From NCBI GenBank assembly GCA_017645275.1, contig JAGCPH010000045.1, forward strand, positions 1 to 32,676: 32,676 nt of DNA, read 5' to 3'. The notes below the pieces were generated by a model that ran no database searches, was not told the origin of the DNA, and saw only the letters and a program-made list of their open reading frames with translations. Within the stretch, counting starts at the first letter, position 1. Each line of letters begins with the position of its first letter. Made by a program: the position numbers and the translations under genes. The stretch is from Bacteroidales bacterium. Its GTDB lineage: Bacteria > Bacteroidota > Bacteroidia > Bacteroidales > F082. Shown here piece by piece: positions 1 through 7,653 of this stretch.

Positions 1-590
1 GCATCAAACAGCTCTGCCATTTGAGAATACGTGTAATCTCTTCCTGTTTCCTCTTTTTCTTTCATTGATTTTGCCGCATTGCTCAAAGCTTTCTTAAAAT
101 CGCCGCCTTCTTTCTCAAAATATTGGTGAAGCGAGTGCTTTTTGAAAAACTCTTCTGTTTTCTCATAAACACATTTTTTGTTCAATGCTTTAAGTAATTC
201 TGGCTGATTTTGGAAGCATCGTGTAGTATATGCAAAATAAAACAAGAAAAAGATTTCGGTACAGCGTTCGTTTTCGACAAACCGTATTTCATATTTTGTT
301 CGAGGTTTCTTTGTATAATGAACGCCTTGTAAACGATTCTTGAACTTAATGTATTTATCTTTCTCATCACCCTTTTTCTTGTTATCCATATCAATGACAC
401 AGATAATCAATGAATATCCAGCATCAATCGCCTTATCGATTTCTTGCTCAAGATAATCCAAACCCGTTGAATGCTTTGGATAGCTCGGTTTAATATTGAT
501 TTGACGGAAATCATCTTTCAAAGAGTTGAGATAATAATACTCCGTCAATCCCTCACCAATTACTGCTATAGGATCTTTAATCTTCTTCAT
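1..590 (-). CDS. RloB-like Toprim-fold protein, partial (3' end outside window)
   Basis: The reading frame runs from an ATG at 590 to the window edge, giving 196 complete codons without a stop. The protein opens with a hydrophobic strand followed by GEGLTE (residues 12-17), then has an acidic IDMDN (66-70) and a NERCTEIFFLFYF segment (107-119). These match the order of the RloB family: a GExxxE glutamate motif, a DxD, and an N-x-x-x-x-E-hydrophobic stretch, a Toprim-like metal-dependent nuclease fold. RloB proteins are usually about 200-220 residues, so only a short C-terminus should be missing. The ATG lies inside the upstream ATPase gene (14-nt overlap), which implies translational coupling. 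Known pairs of an AAA15 ATPase with RloB or another Toprim protein act in phage defence (RloAB, AbiL-type, and the related PARIS design). The nuclease role here is inferred; the family call rests on motifs only. Confidence 0.72.
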   Translation of the reverse strand, partial: MKKIKDPIAVIGEGLTEYYYLNSLKDDFRQINIKPSYPKHSTGLDYLEQEIDKAIDAGYSLIICVIDMDNKKKGDEKDKYIKFKNRLQGVHYTKKPRTKYEIRFVENERCTEIFFLFYFAYTTRCFQNQPELLKALNKKCVYEKTEEFFKKHSLHQYFEKEGGDFKKALSNAAKSMKEKEETGRDYTYSQMAELFD

Positions 591-1779
591 CTTCCAAATA
601 CAATATTGGTGAACCTAATTGTGGAATTGCTCCTAAACGACCATTCCGATATGATTTGTATAATGAAAGATTCTTATGCAACCCATATTCATCAGCACGC
701 GTATACTCTGAATAAGCACCTTCTCGGTTTTTCTCCGCAAAAAACACAAAATCACGATGTGCATTCAGCAAGTCTTCACTCAACAATGATGTCTCCTGAC
801 TGGTAAAAATCAATTGCGATTCTTTAGTATTCATCAAAAAGACATTCAAGAAATAAAGCAATAAATCATCGTGTAACTCGGAATCAATTTCATCTATAAA
901 ATATATATGATGATTTTTAATTGCAGAATAAAGCGTTGACAAATTGCTCAAAAACTTCTTTGTTCCTTGAGACTGTTCGTCTAAACTGAGTGCAAAGGTG
1001 TCGCGTCCGGCTTTACAGTCAAAGAAAACTTTCATCAGTGTTGTATTCTCATGAAAGTCAACAATATTAAAATCGGCTTTTCCCAACATCTGAAGGTAGA
1101 ACTGCTTGGCTGCTGCATTGTCTAATACTTGTTTTAGCGATTTTTCCAAAGTAAATTGTGGATTATCAAGTTGATGTATATAACGAGATAACCAATTATA
1201 CAGATTAGCAATCGGTTTGGCATCCGCCTCAAATGATCTTTTGCCAAAACAGGCAAGTACGGTATGGTTGTTAAGCGTGTTTTGAAGAAATATATCTTTT
1301 GTCTTTGCCGACAAGCCCAAGCTTTGACCAAATTTAATTGAGGCTTGTGAATCATCTGACAAAAAACTTCGTTCATAAAAGAGTGACTTGGAACCATTAG
1401 GATACCACTCCATCACTTCATTAATAATATGCTCTGCTGTATAAGAAACCGTATAATCGTAACGTATATGGTTGGCATAAAACGAAACGTGCATTTGAGT
1501 GGGCTTGTCAGTACACAAAGCGAAAGGTCGTCGCGTCTTAACCAACTCAGTTTTGTTTTCCCAAGGATAAAATAATAATTCAAACACATTTAAAAGCGCC
1601 ATCAAAATGTTTGATTTTCCAGACGCATTGGCTCCATAAATCACAGCTAATTTATTAACACGCTTTTCACCTCCCATATCCACTGAAGCCCATTCATCTT
1701 CTTTTAATTTTGTTTCAAAGTTTAACGTTTGTCGTTCCTTAATTGAAAGGAAATTTTCGACCCAAAATTCTCGTATCAT
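577..1779 (-). CDS. AAA15/RloA-like ABC-class ATPase, probable defence ATPase
   Basis: This 400-residue soluble ATPase begins with the FWVENFLSIKE pattern typical of SMC/RecF-like ATPases. The Walker A motif is GANASGKS (residues 49-56). An ABC-type signature SQGT lies at 270-273, and Walker B FIDEID follows at 294-299. The position where relatives carry a TH(D/N) switch histidine reads TSQE (326-329), so the usual His is replaced. These ATPases occur as sensor or regulatory partners of a toxic nuclease in abortive-infection systems. Here the downstream partner is the RloB-like gene that overlaps it by 14 nt. The pair sits behind its own promoter in a 179-bp AT-rich gap. Its base composition is visibly more AT-rich than mpl or ligA, consistent with horizontal acquisition. 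Family assignment is secure; the exact defence type is not. Confidence 0.85.
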   Translation of the reverse strand: MIREFWVENFLSIKERQTLNFETKLKEDEWASVDMGGEKRVNKLAVIYGANASGKSNILMALLNVFELLFYPWENKTELVKTRRPFALCTDKPTQMHVSFYANHIRYDYTVSYTAEHIINEVMEWYPNGSKSLFYERSFLSDDSQASIKFGQSLGLSAKTKDIFLQNTLNNHTVLACFGKRSFEADAKPIANLYNWLSRYIHQLDNPQFTLEKSLKQVLDNAAAKQFYLQMLGKADFNIVDFHENTTLMKVFFDCKAGRDTFALSLDEQSQGTKKFLSNLSTLYSAIKNHHIYFIDEIDSELHDDLLLYFLNVFLMNTKESQLIFTSQETSLLSEDLLNAHRDFVFFAEKNREGAYSEYTRADEYGLHKNLSLYKSYRNGRLGAIPQLGSPILYLEDEED

Positions 1780-1810
1780 GATTATTTTGCTTTATATTGT
1801 AATTCGATTA

Positions 1811-1818
1811 CAAAAATA
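1811..1818 (-). promoter_or_regulatory. Bacteroidota -7 promoter element for the ATPase-RloB pair
   Basis: On the minus strand this reads TATTTTTG, matching TAnnTTTG, 32 nt upstream of the ATPase start. A small inverted repeat, TGTAAT-TCG-ATTACA at 1798-1812, sits just downstream, about where transcription would start. It could be an operator or a leader hairpin. The rest of the 1780-1958 gap is AT-rich with another imperfect hairpin, AATTAGC (1875-1881) with GCTAATT (1892-1898), and no gene. Confidence 0.45.
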
Positions 1819-1958
1819 GATAAAATTTTTAATACAATAACAAAAATTTTTAACTTTTTTGTAAAAATATTACAAATTAGCATAAAATAAAGCTAATTCA
1901 TCAAAAAAAGTTTTTACGTTTATTATCAATAGTCTCTTAAATTAATCAATCTATCATT

Positions 1959-2408
1959 TTATACCTCAATCATAGCCGAAGGGTTAAATCCATTCACCAG
2001 ATGTTCATTGTGAGATATGTAACCCAATTGATTGGACAATATAAGAGTGTCACCTATTTGCACTTTGATGTTGCGATGCGAATGTCCATAAATCCAGTAA
2101 TCAATGCGGTTATTGGAAATAAACGTGGCCAACTCAACCGTGAATGCACCATTGATGGTGCTGTTCTGAAATTCTGCTGCCGTGCATAATTGTGTGGGGA
2201 CATGATGCGTGAGGACGATAATTTTTTTAGCGTCACTCTCGGAAATGGCTTGTTGGATGAATGTGAGGCAACGCTCATGTTCCTTGTTGAATTCATCTGC
2301 TGTTAGTCGATGTCCATCATACATGATGCGATAGAAGTCGCTGACATACTGAATGCGTATGCCGCTAGTCGTACCTGTAGCACTATGTGACATTTGGTCA
2401 GGATGCAT
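1959..2408 (-). pseudogene. Metallophosphoesterase remnant, N-terminal half missing
   Basis: The 149-residue frame carries only the C-terminal motifs of calcineurin-like metallophosphoesterases: THHVPT and YGHSHRN, which supply two of the metal-binding histidine sites. The region VSDFYRIMYDGHRLT matches the middle of single-domain family members of about 250 residues. The N-terminal DxH, GDxxD and GNHE motifs, which hold the remaining metal ligands, are absent. The frame stays open for a short way upstream, but that DNA belongs to mpl in another frame and shows no phosphoesterase motif. The ATG at 2408 is 11 nt past the mpl stop, so the fragment could still be translated from the mpl transcript. 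Without half its metal ligands it is unlikely to be active. I read it as the relic of a deletion or insertion at the mpl 3' end. Confidence 0.7.
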
Positions 2409-2419
2409 GTGTTCCCGTT

Positions 2420-3778
2420 TTAAAACAACCCCTTCAAATCCTCTGTCGTCAACCCATTGAAATCGCCGGAGCTCATGAAGCCGCCGACCATGTTTTCTCT
2501 TTTAATACTTTCAAGCAGCTTAACAAGTTCGTCTTTTGAGTGAACCACCTGCAAATCAGGGCGTTGGAAGCCTTTAATGATGCGTTCGTCGGTCATCATT
2601 TCGAGTTTCTTGATGGCAACAGCATGTGGGTCGTAGAAGACGACTGCACGGTCGCAATTGTCGAGGCAATGTGCGTAATGGTCGATGAAGACCTCGCTGA
2701 GGCTGCTGTAGGTGTGTAACTCGAAGACTACCAATAAGTTCTTATTGGCATATTGCTCTCTCAGAGCCTTCACTGTTGCCAAGACCTTCGACGGAGCATG
2801 GGCAAAGTCACGGAACACGAGGTTGCCTTTTTCTTTGTTTTCAAACAATAATTCAAGTCTTCTGGCAGCGCCTTTGAATGTCTTGATAGCCTCATAAAAC
2901 TGCTCGTCGCTGATGCCGACCTGCTTCGCCACATAACGTGCGGCGTTGATATTCTTCATGTTATGCTCGCCGAAGATCTGTACCTTCTCTTCTTTTCCGT
3001 TAGGCATAATGAGGATTGTGTCGTCGCCGTCGGTTTTATACGGATGAATCTCGTAGCCGTATGTCGGAACGTCAGCATTTGCTGCTATCTTTGCCGCTTC
3101 AGGGTCGTTGCCGTCGTAAATCAGGCAGCCACCTTTTTCTATCGTCTTCACGAAGATTCTAAACTGTTCGAGGTAGCTGTCGAATGTCGGGAAAACGTTG
3201 ACATGGTCCCAGCCGATGCCTGAAATCACTGCGATATGCGGATGATATTTATGGAACTTCGGCACGCGGTCGATTGGCGAGGTAAGATATTCGTCGCCTT
3301 CAATCACCATATATTTCGCGGTCTCGCTGAGGCGCACCATCACGTCGAAGCCTTCAAGCTGAGCCCCGACCATGAAATCGGTCTCGATGCCTGCCTGTTT
3401 CATCACATGCAGAATCATCGAGGTTATCGTCGTCTTGCCGTGACTGCCGCCAATCACGATGCGGATTTTGTCTTTGCTTTGTTCGTAGAGATATTCAGGA
3501 TATGAATAAATTTTCAGTCCAAGTTGTTGAGCGCGAACGAGTTCCGGGTTGTCGATGCGGGCGTGCATACCAAGGATGACAGCTTCATAGGAATCATCTA
3601 AAAGCTCAGGATGCCAGCCGAATTCCTTTGGCAGGATGCCTTCTTTTTCCAAACGCGTACGTGATGGCTCAAAGATCTCGTCATCCGAACCAGTGACTTC
3701 GTAACCCTTTCTGTGTAAGGCGATTGCGAGGTTGTGCATCGCGCTGCCGCCAACTGCTATAAAATGAACTTTCTTCAT
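2420..3778 (-). CDS. mpl: UDP-N-acetylmuramate:L-alanyl-gamma-D-glutamyl-meso-diaminopimelate ligase
   Basis: This 452-residue Mur ligase joins UDP-MurNAc to the recovered tripeptide L-Ala-D-Glu-mDAP, so that wall fragments re-enter peptidoglycan synthesis in the cytoplasm. The N-terminal nucleotide-sugar domain begins HFIAVGGSAMHNLA, an Mpl/MurC-type start. The ATP loop GGSHGKTT is at residues 110-117, the acidic EGDEY at 160-164, and the DHVNVFP motif at 191-197. A C-terminal ligase domain with DFAHAPSKV follows. The length matches Mpl. The HAP motif and the overall fit favour Mpl over MurC, which is usually a little longer and part of the dcw cluster. It is transcribed away from xerD across a 164-bp divergent gap that holds its promoter and a palindromic repeat. 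Together with the NamZ-type muramidase nearby it points to active muropeptide recycling. Confidence 0.9.
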   Translation of the reverse strand: MKKVHFIAVGGSAMHNLAIALHRKGYEVTGSDDEIFEPSRTRLEKEGILPKEFGWHPELLDDSYEAVILGMHARIDNPELVRAQQLGLKIYSYPEYLYEQSKDKIRIVIGGSHGKTTITSMILHVMKQAGIETDFMVGAQLEGFDVMVRLSETAKYMVIEGDEYLTSPIDRVPKFHKYHPHIAVISGIGWDHVNVFPTFDSYLEQFRIFVKTIEKGGCLIYDGNDPEAAKIAANADVPTYGYEIHPYKTDGDDTILIMPNGKEEKVQIFGEHNMKNINAARYVAKQVGISDEQFYEAIKTFKGAARRLELLFENKEKGNLVFRDFAHAPSKVLATVKALREQYANKNLLVVFELHTYSSLSEVFIDHYAHCLDNCDRAVVFYDPHAVAIKKLEMMTDERIIKGFQRPDLQVVHSKDELVKLLESIKRENMVGGFMSSGDFNGLTTEDLKGLF

Positions 3779-3798
3779 GTTTTCAATATTTTTCCCTG

Positions 3799-3806
3799 CA
3801 AAGATA
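3799..3806 (-). promoter_or_regulatory. -7 promoter element for mpl
   Basis: The minus strand reads TATCTTTG, a full match to TAnnTTTG, about 20 nt before the mpl start codon. I see no clear TTTG at the -33 distance. Confidence 0.5.
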
Positions 3807-3836
3807 CAAAAAAGTTGTAATTGTTAAGAAAGAATT

Positions 3837-3901
3837 TTAATGCCATTTTCGAAATACTCACAGTACCCTATGGTAGGTCGTATTTCTGTAAATAGCATTA
3901 A
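3837..3901. repeat. Palindromic dispersed element, copy 1
   Basis: This 65-bp imperfect palindrome lies between the divergent mpl and xerD genes. Its outer arms are TTAATGCCATTT and AAATAGCATTAA, with one C-A mismatch. Its inner arms are GAAATAC and GTATTTC. A tetranucleotide stem TACC/GGTA sits in the middle. It is about 92 percent identical (5 differences in 65) to the copy at 9613-9683. Being between two gene starts, it cannot act simply as a shared terminator here. Confidence 0.85.
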
Positions 3902-3920
3902 GAATATTATTTTTTTTTAG

Positions 3921-3928
3921 TATTTTTG
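3921..3928 (+). promoter_or_regulatory. -7 promoter element for xerD
   Basis: TATTTTTG followed by CA, 14 nt before the xerD start codon, matches the Bacteroidota -7 consensus. The predicted leader is very short and AT-rich, which is common in this phylum. Confidence 0.55.
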
Positions 3929-3942
3929 CATAAATTTTAAAA

Positions 3943-4869
3943 ATGTTATTGGACAAAAATTTAATAAAGCATTTCAGCGATTATCTTCGTCTTGAGCAGT
4001 CGTTGTCGGACAATACCATTGAAGCGTATTGTCATGATATTGAATTGTTTAGACAGTATCTGGAGGATTCCGAGAAGTCATGTTCGATAACAGAAATCAC
4101 CCATCACGACATCGAGGATTTTTTTGCAAAGCTCTATGATTTGGGTATTGCGGCATCGTCGCAGGCACGCATTTTGTCGGGTTTGAAGAGCTTTTTCAAA
4201 TACCTTTTGCAGGAAAAGATTTGTGAGGCCGACCCGACCATGCTTGTGAGCTCGCCTTCCATTGGCCGTCATATTCCGGATGTGCTTAGTTATGAAGAGA
4301 TTGTGAGTATGATGGACTGCATCGACCTGAGTCAGCAGTTTGGGCACCGCAACAAGGCCATCATCGAGGTGATGTACGGCTGCGGACTGCGTGTCTCGGA
4401 AGTTATATCATTGAATATCAGTGATGTATATGCCAAAGACGAGTTTATAAAAGTATTTGGCAAAGGCTCAAAAGAAAGATTGGTGCCAATCGGAAACAAA
4501 ACTTTGCATGAGCTGATGCTTTACGTCAAAGGCGAGCGTCTGCACCAGGATATCAAACCAAAATTCAGCGACAAGGTGTTCATCAGCGCACGCGGCACGA
4601 GTCTGACACGCCAGAGTGTGTTTCTGTTGGTGAAACGACTCGCCGAACAAGCCGGAATCAAAAAGACGATTAGTCCGCACACGCTACGCCATTCGTTTGC
4701 CACACATCTCATCGAAGGCGGTGCCGATCTGCGTGCTGTGCAGCAAATGCTGGGACATTCGAGCATTACGACGACTGAGATATACACTCACATCTCAGAC
4801 GAATACCTGCGTCAGGTCATCATGGAATATCACCCACGCTGGCACTCCCAGAACACCTCAACTAATTGA
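3943..4869 (+). CDS. xerD: Site-specific tyrosine recombinase XerD
   Basis: This 308-residue tyrosine recombinase resolves chromosome dimers at dif with its XerC-type partner. The N-terminal SAM-like core-binding domain covers roughly residues 5-95. The catalytic residues are all visible: R150 in GCGLRVSE, K174 in FGKGSKER, H246 and R249 in HTLRHSFATH, H272 in GHSS, and the nucleophile Y281 in TEIYTH. The length and the EYHPR tail are typical of XerD rather than an integrase of a mobile element. No phage or integrative-element genes flank it, so I read it as housekeeping. Its last 40 nt overlap the 3' end of the convergent acidic-protein gene. I did not find a dif-like site nearby. Confidence 0.92.
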   Translation: MLLDKNLIKHFSDYLRLEQSLSDNTIEAYCHDIELFRQYLEDSEKSCSITEITHHDIEDFFAKLYDLGIAASSQARILSGLKSFFKYLLQEKICEADPTMLVSSPSIGRHIPDVLSYEEIVSMMDCIDLSQQFGHRNKAIIEVMYGCGLRVSEVISLNISDVYAKDEFIKVFGKGSKERLVPIGNKTLHELMLYVKGERLHQDIKPKFSDKVFISARGTSLTRQSVFLLVKRLAEQAGIKKTISPHTLRHSFATHLIEGGADLRAVQQMLGHSSITTTEIYTHISDEYLRQVIMEYHPRWHSQNTSTN

Positions 4870-5261
4870 TTGTCATCGAAATAGAAGTCGAGGTTTAATT
4901 CTTCATACGTGAGGCATTCGCCGTCTTCATTATCTTCGACAAAGTCCTCATAGCCGTTTTCCTTCATGAGTTCTATGAGCTGGTCTTTGTTCAGATCGAA
5001 GATTTTTGCGCCGAAAAGCACACTGTTTTCGTTGTAGGTGTAGAAGTTTGCGAGACGTTGCACTGCGTCGCCCTCGAAGTACATCGAGAGGTCAAAGTCC
5101 TCATAATCAAGCACTATGATGTGGTTACCGTCATCATAGGCCGATTCGATTTCCTCTTGGTTTGAAGGCTGTCCCAACGACTCGACAACCTCATCAATCG
5201 ACATTCCGAACTGGAATTCGCCGTATCCTTTCAAAGGTTCTATTACATAATTTTCCATCAT
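4830..5261 (-). CDS. Small acidic protein of unknown function with two similar halves
   Basis: This cytoplasmic-looking 143-residue protein has no signal peptide or membrane segment and is strongly acidic. The first half contains YGEFQFGMSIDEVVESLG, a pattern that recurs in poorly described Bacteroidota proteins and resembles small bacterial lipoprotein or immunity-type folds. The second half, IFDLNKDQLIELMKENGYED then LNLDFYFDDNQLVEVFW, repeats the same helix-then-strand plan. That suggests an internal duplication. It starts 17 nt after the LolC/E-like permease stop and is probably co-transcribed with it. Its 3' end overlaps xerD by 40 nt, tail to tail. The start is one of two adjacent ATG codons (5261 or 5258). 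I do not recognise a named family and give no function. Confidence 0.75.
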   Translation of the reverse strand: MMENYVIEPLKGYGEFQFGMSIDEVVESLGQPSNQEEIESAYDDGNHIIVLDYEDFDLSMYFEGDAVQRLANFYTYNENSVLFGAKIFDLNKDQLIELMKENGYEDFVEDNEDGECLTYEELNLDFYFDDNQLVEVFWECQRG

Positions 5262-5278
5262 GATGTTTATATGGTTAA

Positions 5279-6499
5279 TTATTCAAATCTTATTGATTTA
5301 GAAGGTCTTACATTGTTTATCAGCATTGTCGGCAACAGCAGCATCAGCACCCAAAGCACGAATGTGCCGACGTTGAGCATCAGGATATGCCACGGATTCA
5401 GCTCGATAGGAACCGCCGAAAGGTAATACGATTCCGGCGATAGTGTTATGAAATTGGTATATTGTTGAATCAGGCAGAGTCCCAAACCTATCACATTTCC
5501 GATTACCATACCTATTAATAATATATGGCATGAACGTTTAAGGAAGATACTTCTGATAAGTCCGTTTGACGCTCCCATAGCCTTCAAAAGACCTATTGTC
5601 GAAGTACGTTCAAGAATGATTATCAACAACATACTGATAATAGTGATACCTGCAACCAGAAGCATCAGAGCGATGATGATGACCACATTCATATCCTGCA
5701 ACTCGAGCCAGTCGAAGATATGCGGGTAGGTCTCCATAGCGGTATACGATACCAGATTTGTCGGGATGCTGAAGTAAATCTGCTCGTTGTAATCATTGAT
5801 AAGTTCTTGATTATCAACCCAAATCTCGAGATGCCCAATCTCGCCGTTATCCCAGCCGTTAAGTTTCCTGATCTGATTCAAATCGCAATATAGGAAGCGG
5901 TCGTCGCATTCTTGAAGGCCTGTCTCGTAGACCCCGACGACGTTGAATTTGCGGCCTCTCGCCTTCATGTCATTGTCGACAAACCAGATTCGCACCGGGT
6001 CGCCCACGTTAAGATTCATCTTTTGAGAGATGATTTTGGATATCACCACATCGTTAGAGCGTTCATTATCAACATATTGCGGTGTTATTCCGTCGACAAG
6101 ATACGAATTGATATAGCTCCAATTATAATCAGCGTCGACACCTTTCAGTACAACTGCCAAAATCTCGTCGTCGGTCTTGATGATGCCCGCTTTGTTGGCG
6201 GTTTTGTGCATCTCAGTGATGAAAGGCTTGTTGAGACGGGCATTGAGCACGCTGTCGTAGATGAACGGAGTCTCCTCTATCGACTCGTTTTGATTCAGTG
6301 CCTGTATATGAATCGGGGCGACAAAACCAATAACTTTATCCTTAATTTTATTTTTAAAACCGACCACTACAGCTATGGAAATCAACATGATAGCGATTCC
6401 GAGAGCCACGCTTGCCACGGCAATGCGCATCACTGTCGAAGAGAGGTTATCTTTCGACAACGAAAAAATTCTTTTGGATATGAAGCTGGCCGCGTTCAT
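5279..6499 (-). CDS. LolC/LolE-family ABC transporter permease (FtsX domain)
   Basis: This 406-residue inner-membrane permease has the four-helix layout of lipoprotein-releasing LolC/E proteins. One helix lies at about 26-47, followed by a large periplasmic MacB-type domain of about 220 residues. Three helices follow at roughly 271-296, 325-347 and 370-396. The cytoplasmic ERTSTIGLLKAMGAS segment (297-311) is the conserved coupling helix of the FtsX domain. In the Lol system such proteins pull lipoproteins from the inner membrane for transfer to LolA, powered by a LolD ATPase. No ATPase gene is next to it, which is common in Bacteroidota. The acidic protein gene follows after 17 nt. It diverges from the NamZ-type gene across only 38 bp. 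Confidence 0.85.
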   Translation of the reverse strand: MNAASFISKRIFSLSKDNLSSTVMRIAVASVALGIAIMLISIAVVVGFKNKIKDKVIGFVAPIHIQALNQNESIEETPFIYDSVLNARLNKPFITEMHKTANKAGIIKTDDEILAVVLKGVDADYNWSYINSYLVDGITPQYVDNERSNDVVISKIISQKMNLNVGDPVRIWFVDNDMKARGRKFNVVGVYETGLQECDDRFLYCDLNQIRKLNGWDNGEIGHLEIWVDNQELINDYNEQIYFSIPTNLVSYTAMETYPHIFDWLELQDMNVVIIIALMLLVAGITIISMLLIIILERTSTIGLLKAMGASNGLIRSIFLKRSCHILLIGMVIGNVIGLGLCLIQQYTNFITLSPESYYLSAVPIELNPWHILMLNVGTFVLWVLMLLLPTMLINNVRPSKSIRFE

Positions 6500-6515
6500 T
6501 TTTTTCTTATCATTG

Positions 6516-6523
6516 CAAAATTA
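6516..6523 (-). promoter_or_regulatory. -7 promoter element for the LolC/E-like operon
   Basis: The minus strand reads TAATTTTG then CA, a full match to TAnnTTTG, 17-24 nt upstream of the permease start. On the plus strand the adjacent TATCATTG (6508-6515) is a one-mismatch candidate for the divergent muramidase gene. The two promoters would then abut within the 38-bp gap. Confidence 0.5.
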
Positions 6524-6537
6524 AAAAAATATCGAAT

Positions 6538-7653
6538 ATGTTGAGAAAAATTTTGGCTTTATTTGCCATCATCATATCTATATCATTGAGTATCAGCGCT
6601 CAAGACCTTAAACTTCTTGATGCAAAAGATGCTGTCACCGGTGCTTCGAGGATGGATTTGTACCTGCCATGCCTGAAAAACAAGGCTGTCGGAGTGGTCG
6701 CCAACCAGAGTAGCATCATGGACAACGACACGCATCTCGTTGATACTCTTTTGAGTAATGGCGTAAATATTGTCAAAATTTTCACTCCGGAACATGGCTT
6801 TCGGGGCACCGCAGAAGCTGGGGAACATGTAGCATCGGGCGTTGATGAGAAGACTGGAATCGCCATCGTTTCGCTTTACGGAAAGAACAAAAAACCGACT
6901 GCAGAGCAGCTGCAAGGCATTGATATTCTGTTGTTTGACCTTCAAGATGTGGGCTGCAGATTCTACACTTACATCTCCACGATGACATACGTGATGGAAG
7001 CCGCAGCGGAGAACGGCATCTCGATTATTGTGCTCGACCGTCCCAATCCGAATGGATTCTATGTCGATGGTCCTGTGCTTGAGCCCGAAAACAAGTCATT
7101 CGTTGGAATGCATTGTGTACCGATAGTTTACGGTCTGACAATCGGGGAATATGCTCTGATGGTAAATGGCGAACGATGGCTCAATGACAGCATCCAGTGT
7201 GACTTGACGGTCATTCCGCTTGGAAACTATGACAGGAATGCCATTTACAAGCTACCCGTGAAGCCGTCGCCGAACCTGCCCAACTGGGAATCGGTATACC
7301 TCTACCCTTCTCTGTGTCTGTTTGAGGGCACTGATGTGGGTGTGGGTCGTGGCACCAAACTGCCATTTCAGATTTACACCTTACCGCAGATTAATGATAC
7401 GGTTAACCTTGTGGAATATGCGCATCGTTATCGCAACAACGAGCAAAAGCTGAATCTTTCGTGGATTCTTAACGCCAGGAAACGGTTACAAAACGATGAA
7501 AAATTCTTCAATAATTATTTCATAAAACTGGTTGGTGTTAGCGATTTGCAACAAAAAATCAATTCCGGCCTTACCGAGGATGAGATTCGTTCATCGTGGC
7601 AGACCGGAATCGATAACTATCTGAAAATCAGAGCTAAATATCTGATTTATTAA
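6538..7653 (+). CDS. namZ: Exo-beta-N-acetylmuramidase NamZ family (DUF1343)
   Basis: This 371-residue exported protein has a signal peptide ending near SISA (residues 18-21). It matches the DUF1343 family, whose characterised members, NamZ, release MurNAc from the non-reducing end of peptidoglycan fragments. Family hallmarks are GVVANQSS (52-59), FTPEHGFRG with the glutamate at 85 (82-90), FDLQDVGCRFYTYIST (133-148) and LDRPNPNG (166-173). EGTDVGVGRGT appears later in the protein. The expected location is the periplasm. The product MurNAc would feed recycling, in line with mpl upstream. It does not share a transcript with mpl. Its stop overlaps the convergent aminotransferase stop by 4 nt, and I see no terminator between them. 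Confidence 0.88.
   Translation: MLRKILALFAIIISISLSISAQDLKLLDAKDAVTGASRMDLYLPCLKNKAVGVVANQSSIMDNDTHLVDTLLSNGVNIVKIFTPEHGFRGTAEAGEHVASGVDEKTGIAIVSLYGKNKKPTAEQLQGIDILLFDLQDVGCRFYTYISTMTYVMEAAAENGISIIVLDRPNPNGFYVDGPVLEPENKSFVGMHCVPIVYGLTIGEYALMVNGERWLNDSIQCDLTVIPLGNYDRNAIYKLPVKPSPNLPNWESVYLYPSLCLFEGTDVGVGRGTKLPFQIYTLPQINDTVNLVEYAHRYRNNEQKLNLSWILNARKRLQNDEKFFNNYFIKLVGVSDLQQKINSGLTEDEIRSSWQTGIDNYLKIRAKYLIY

Noticed and set aside
3837-3942. dif site or integrase attachment site beside xerD
   Set aside because: The palindrome there recurs at 9613 next to unrelated genes and lacks the two 11-bp arms and 6-bp core of a dif site.
3943-4869. Integrase of a mobile element
   Set aside because: Length, motif spacing and the EYHPR tail fit XerD, and no element genes or tRNA attachment flank it.
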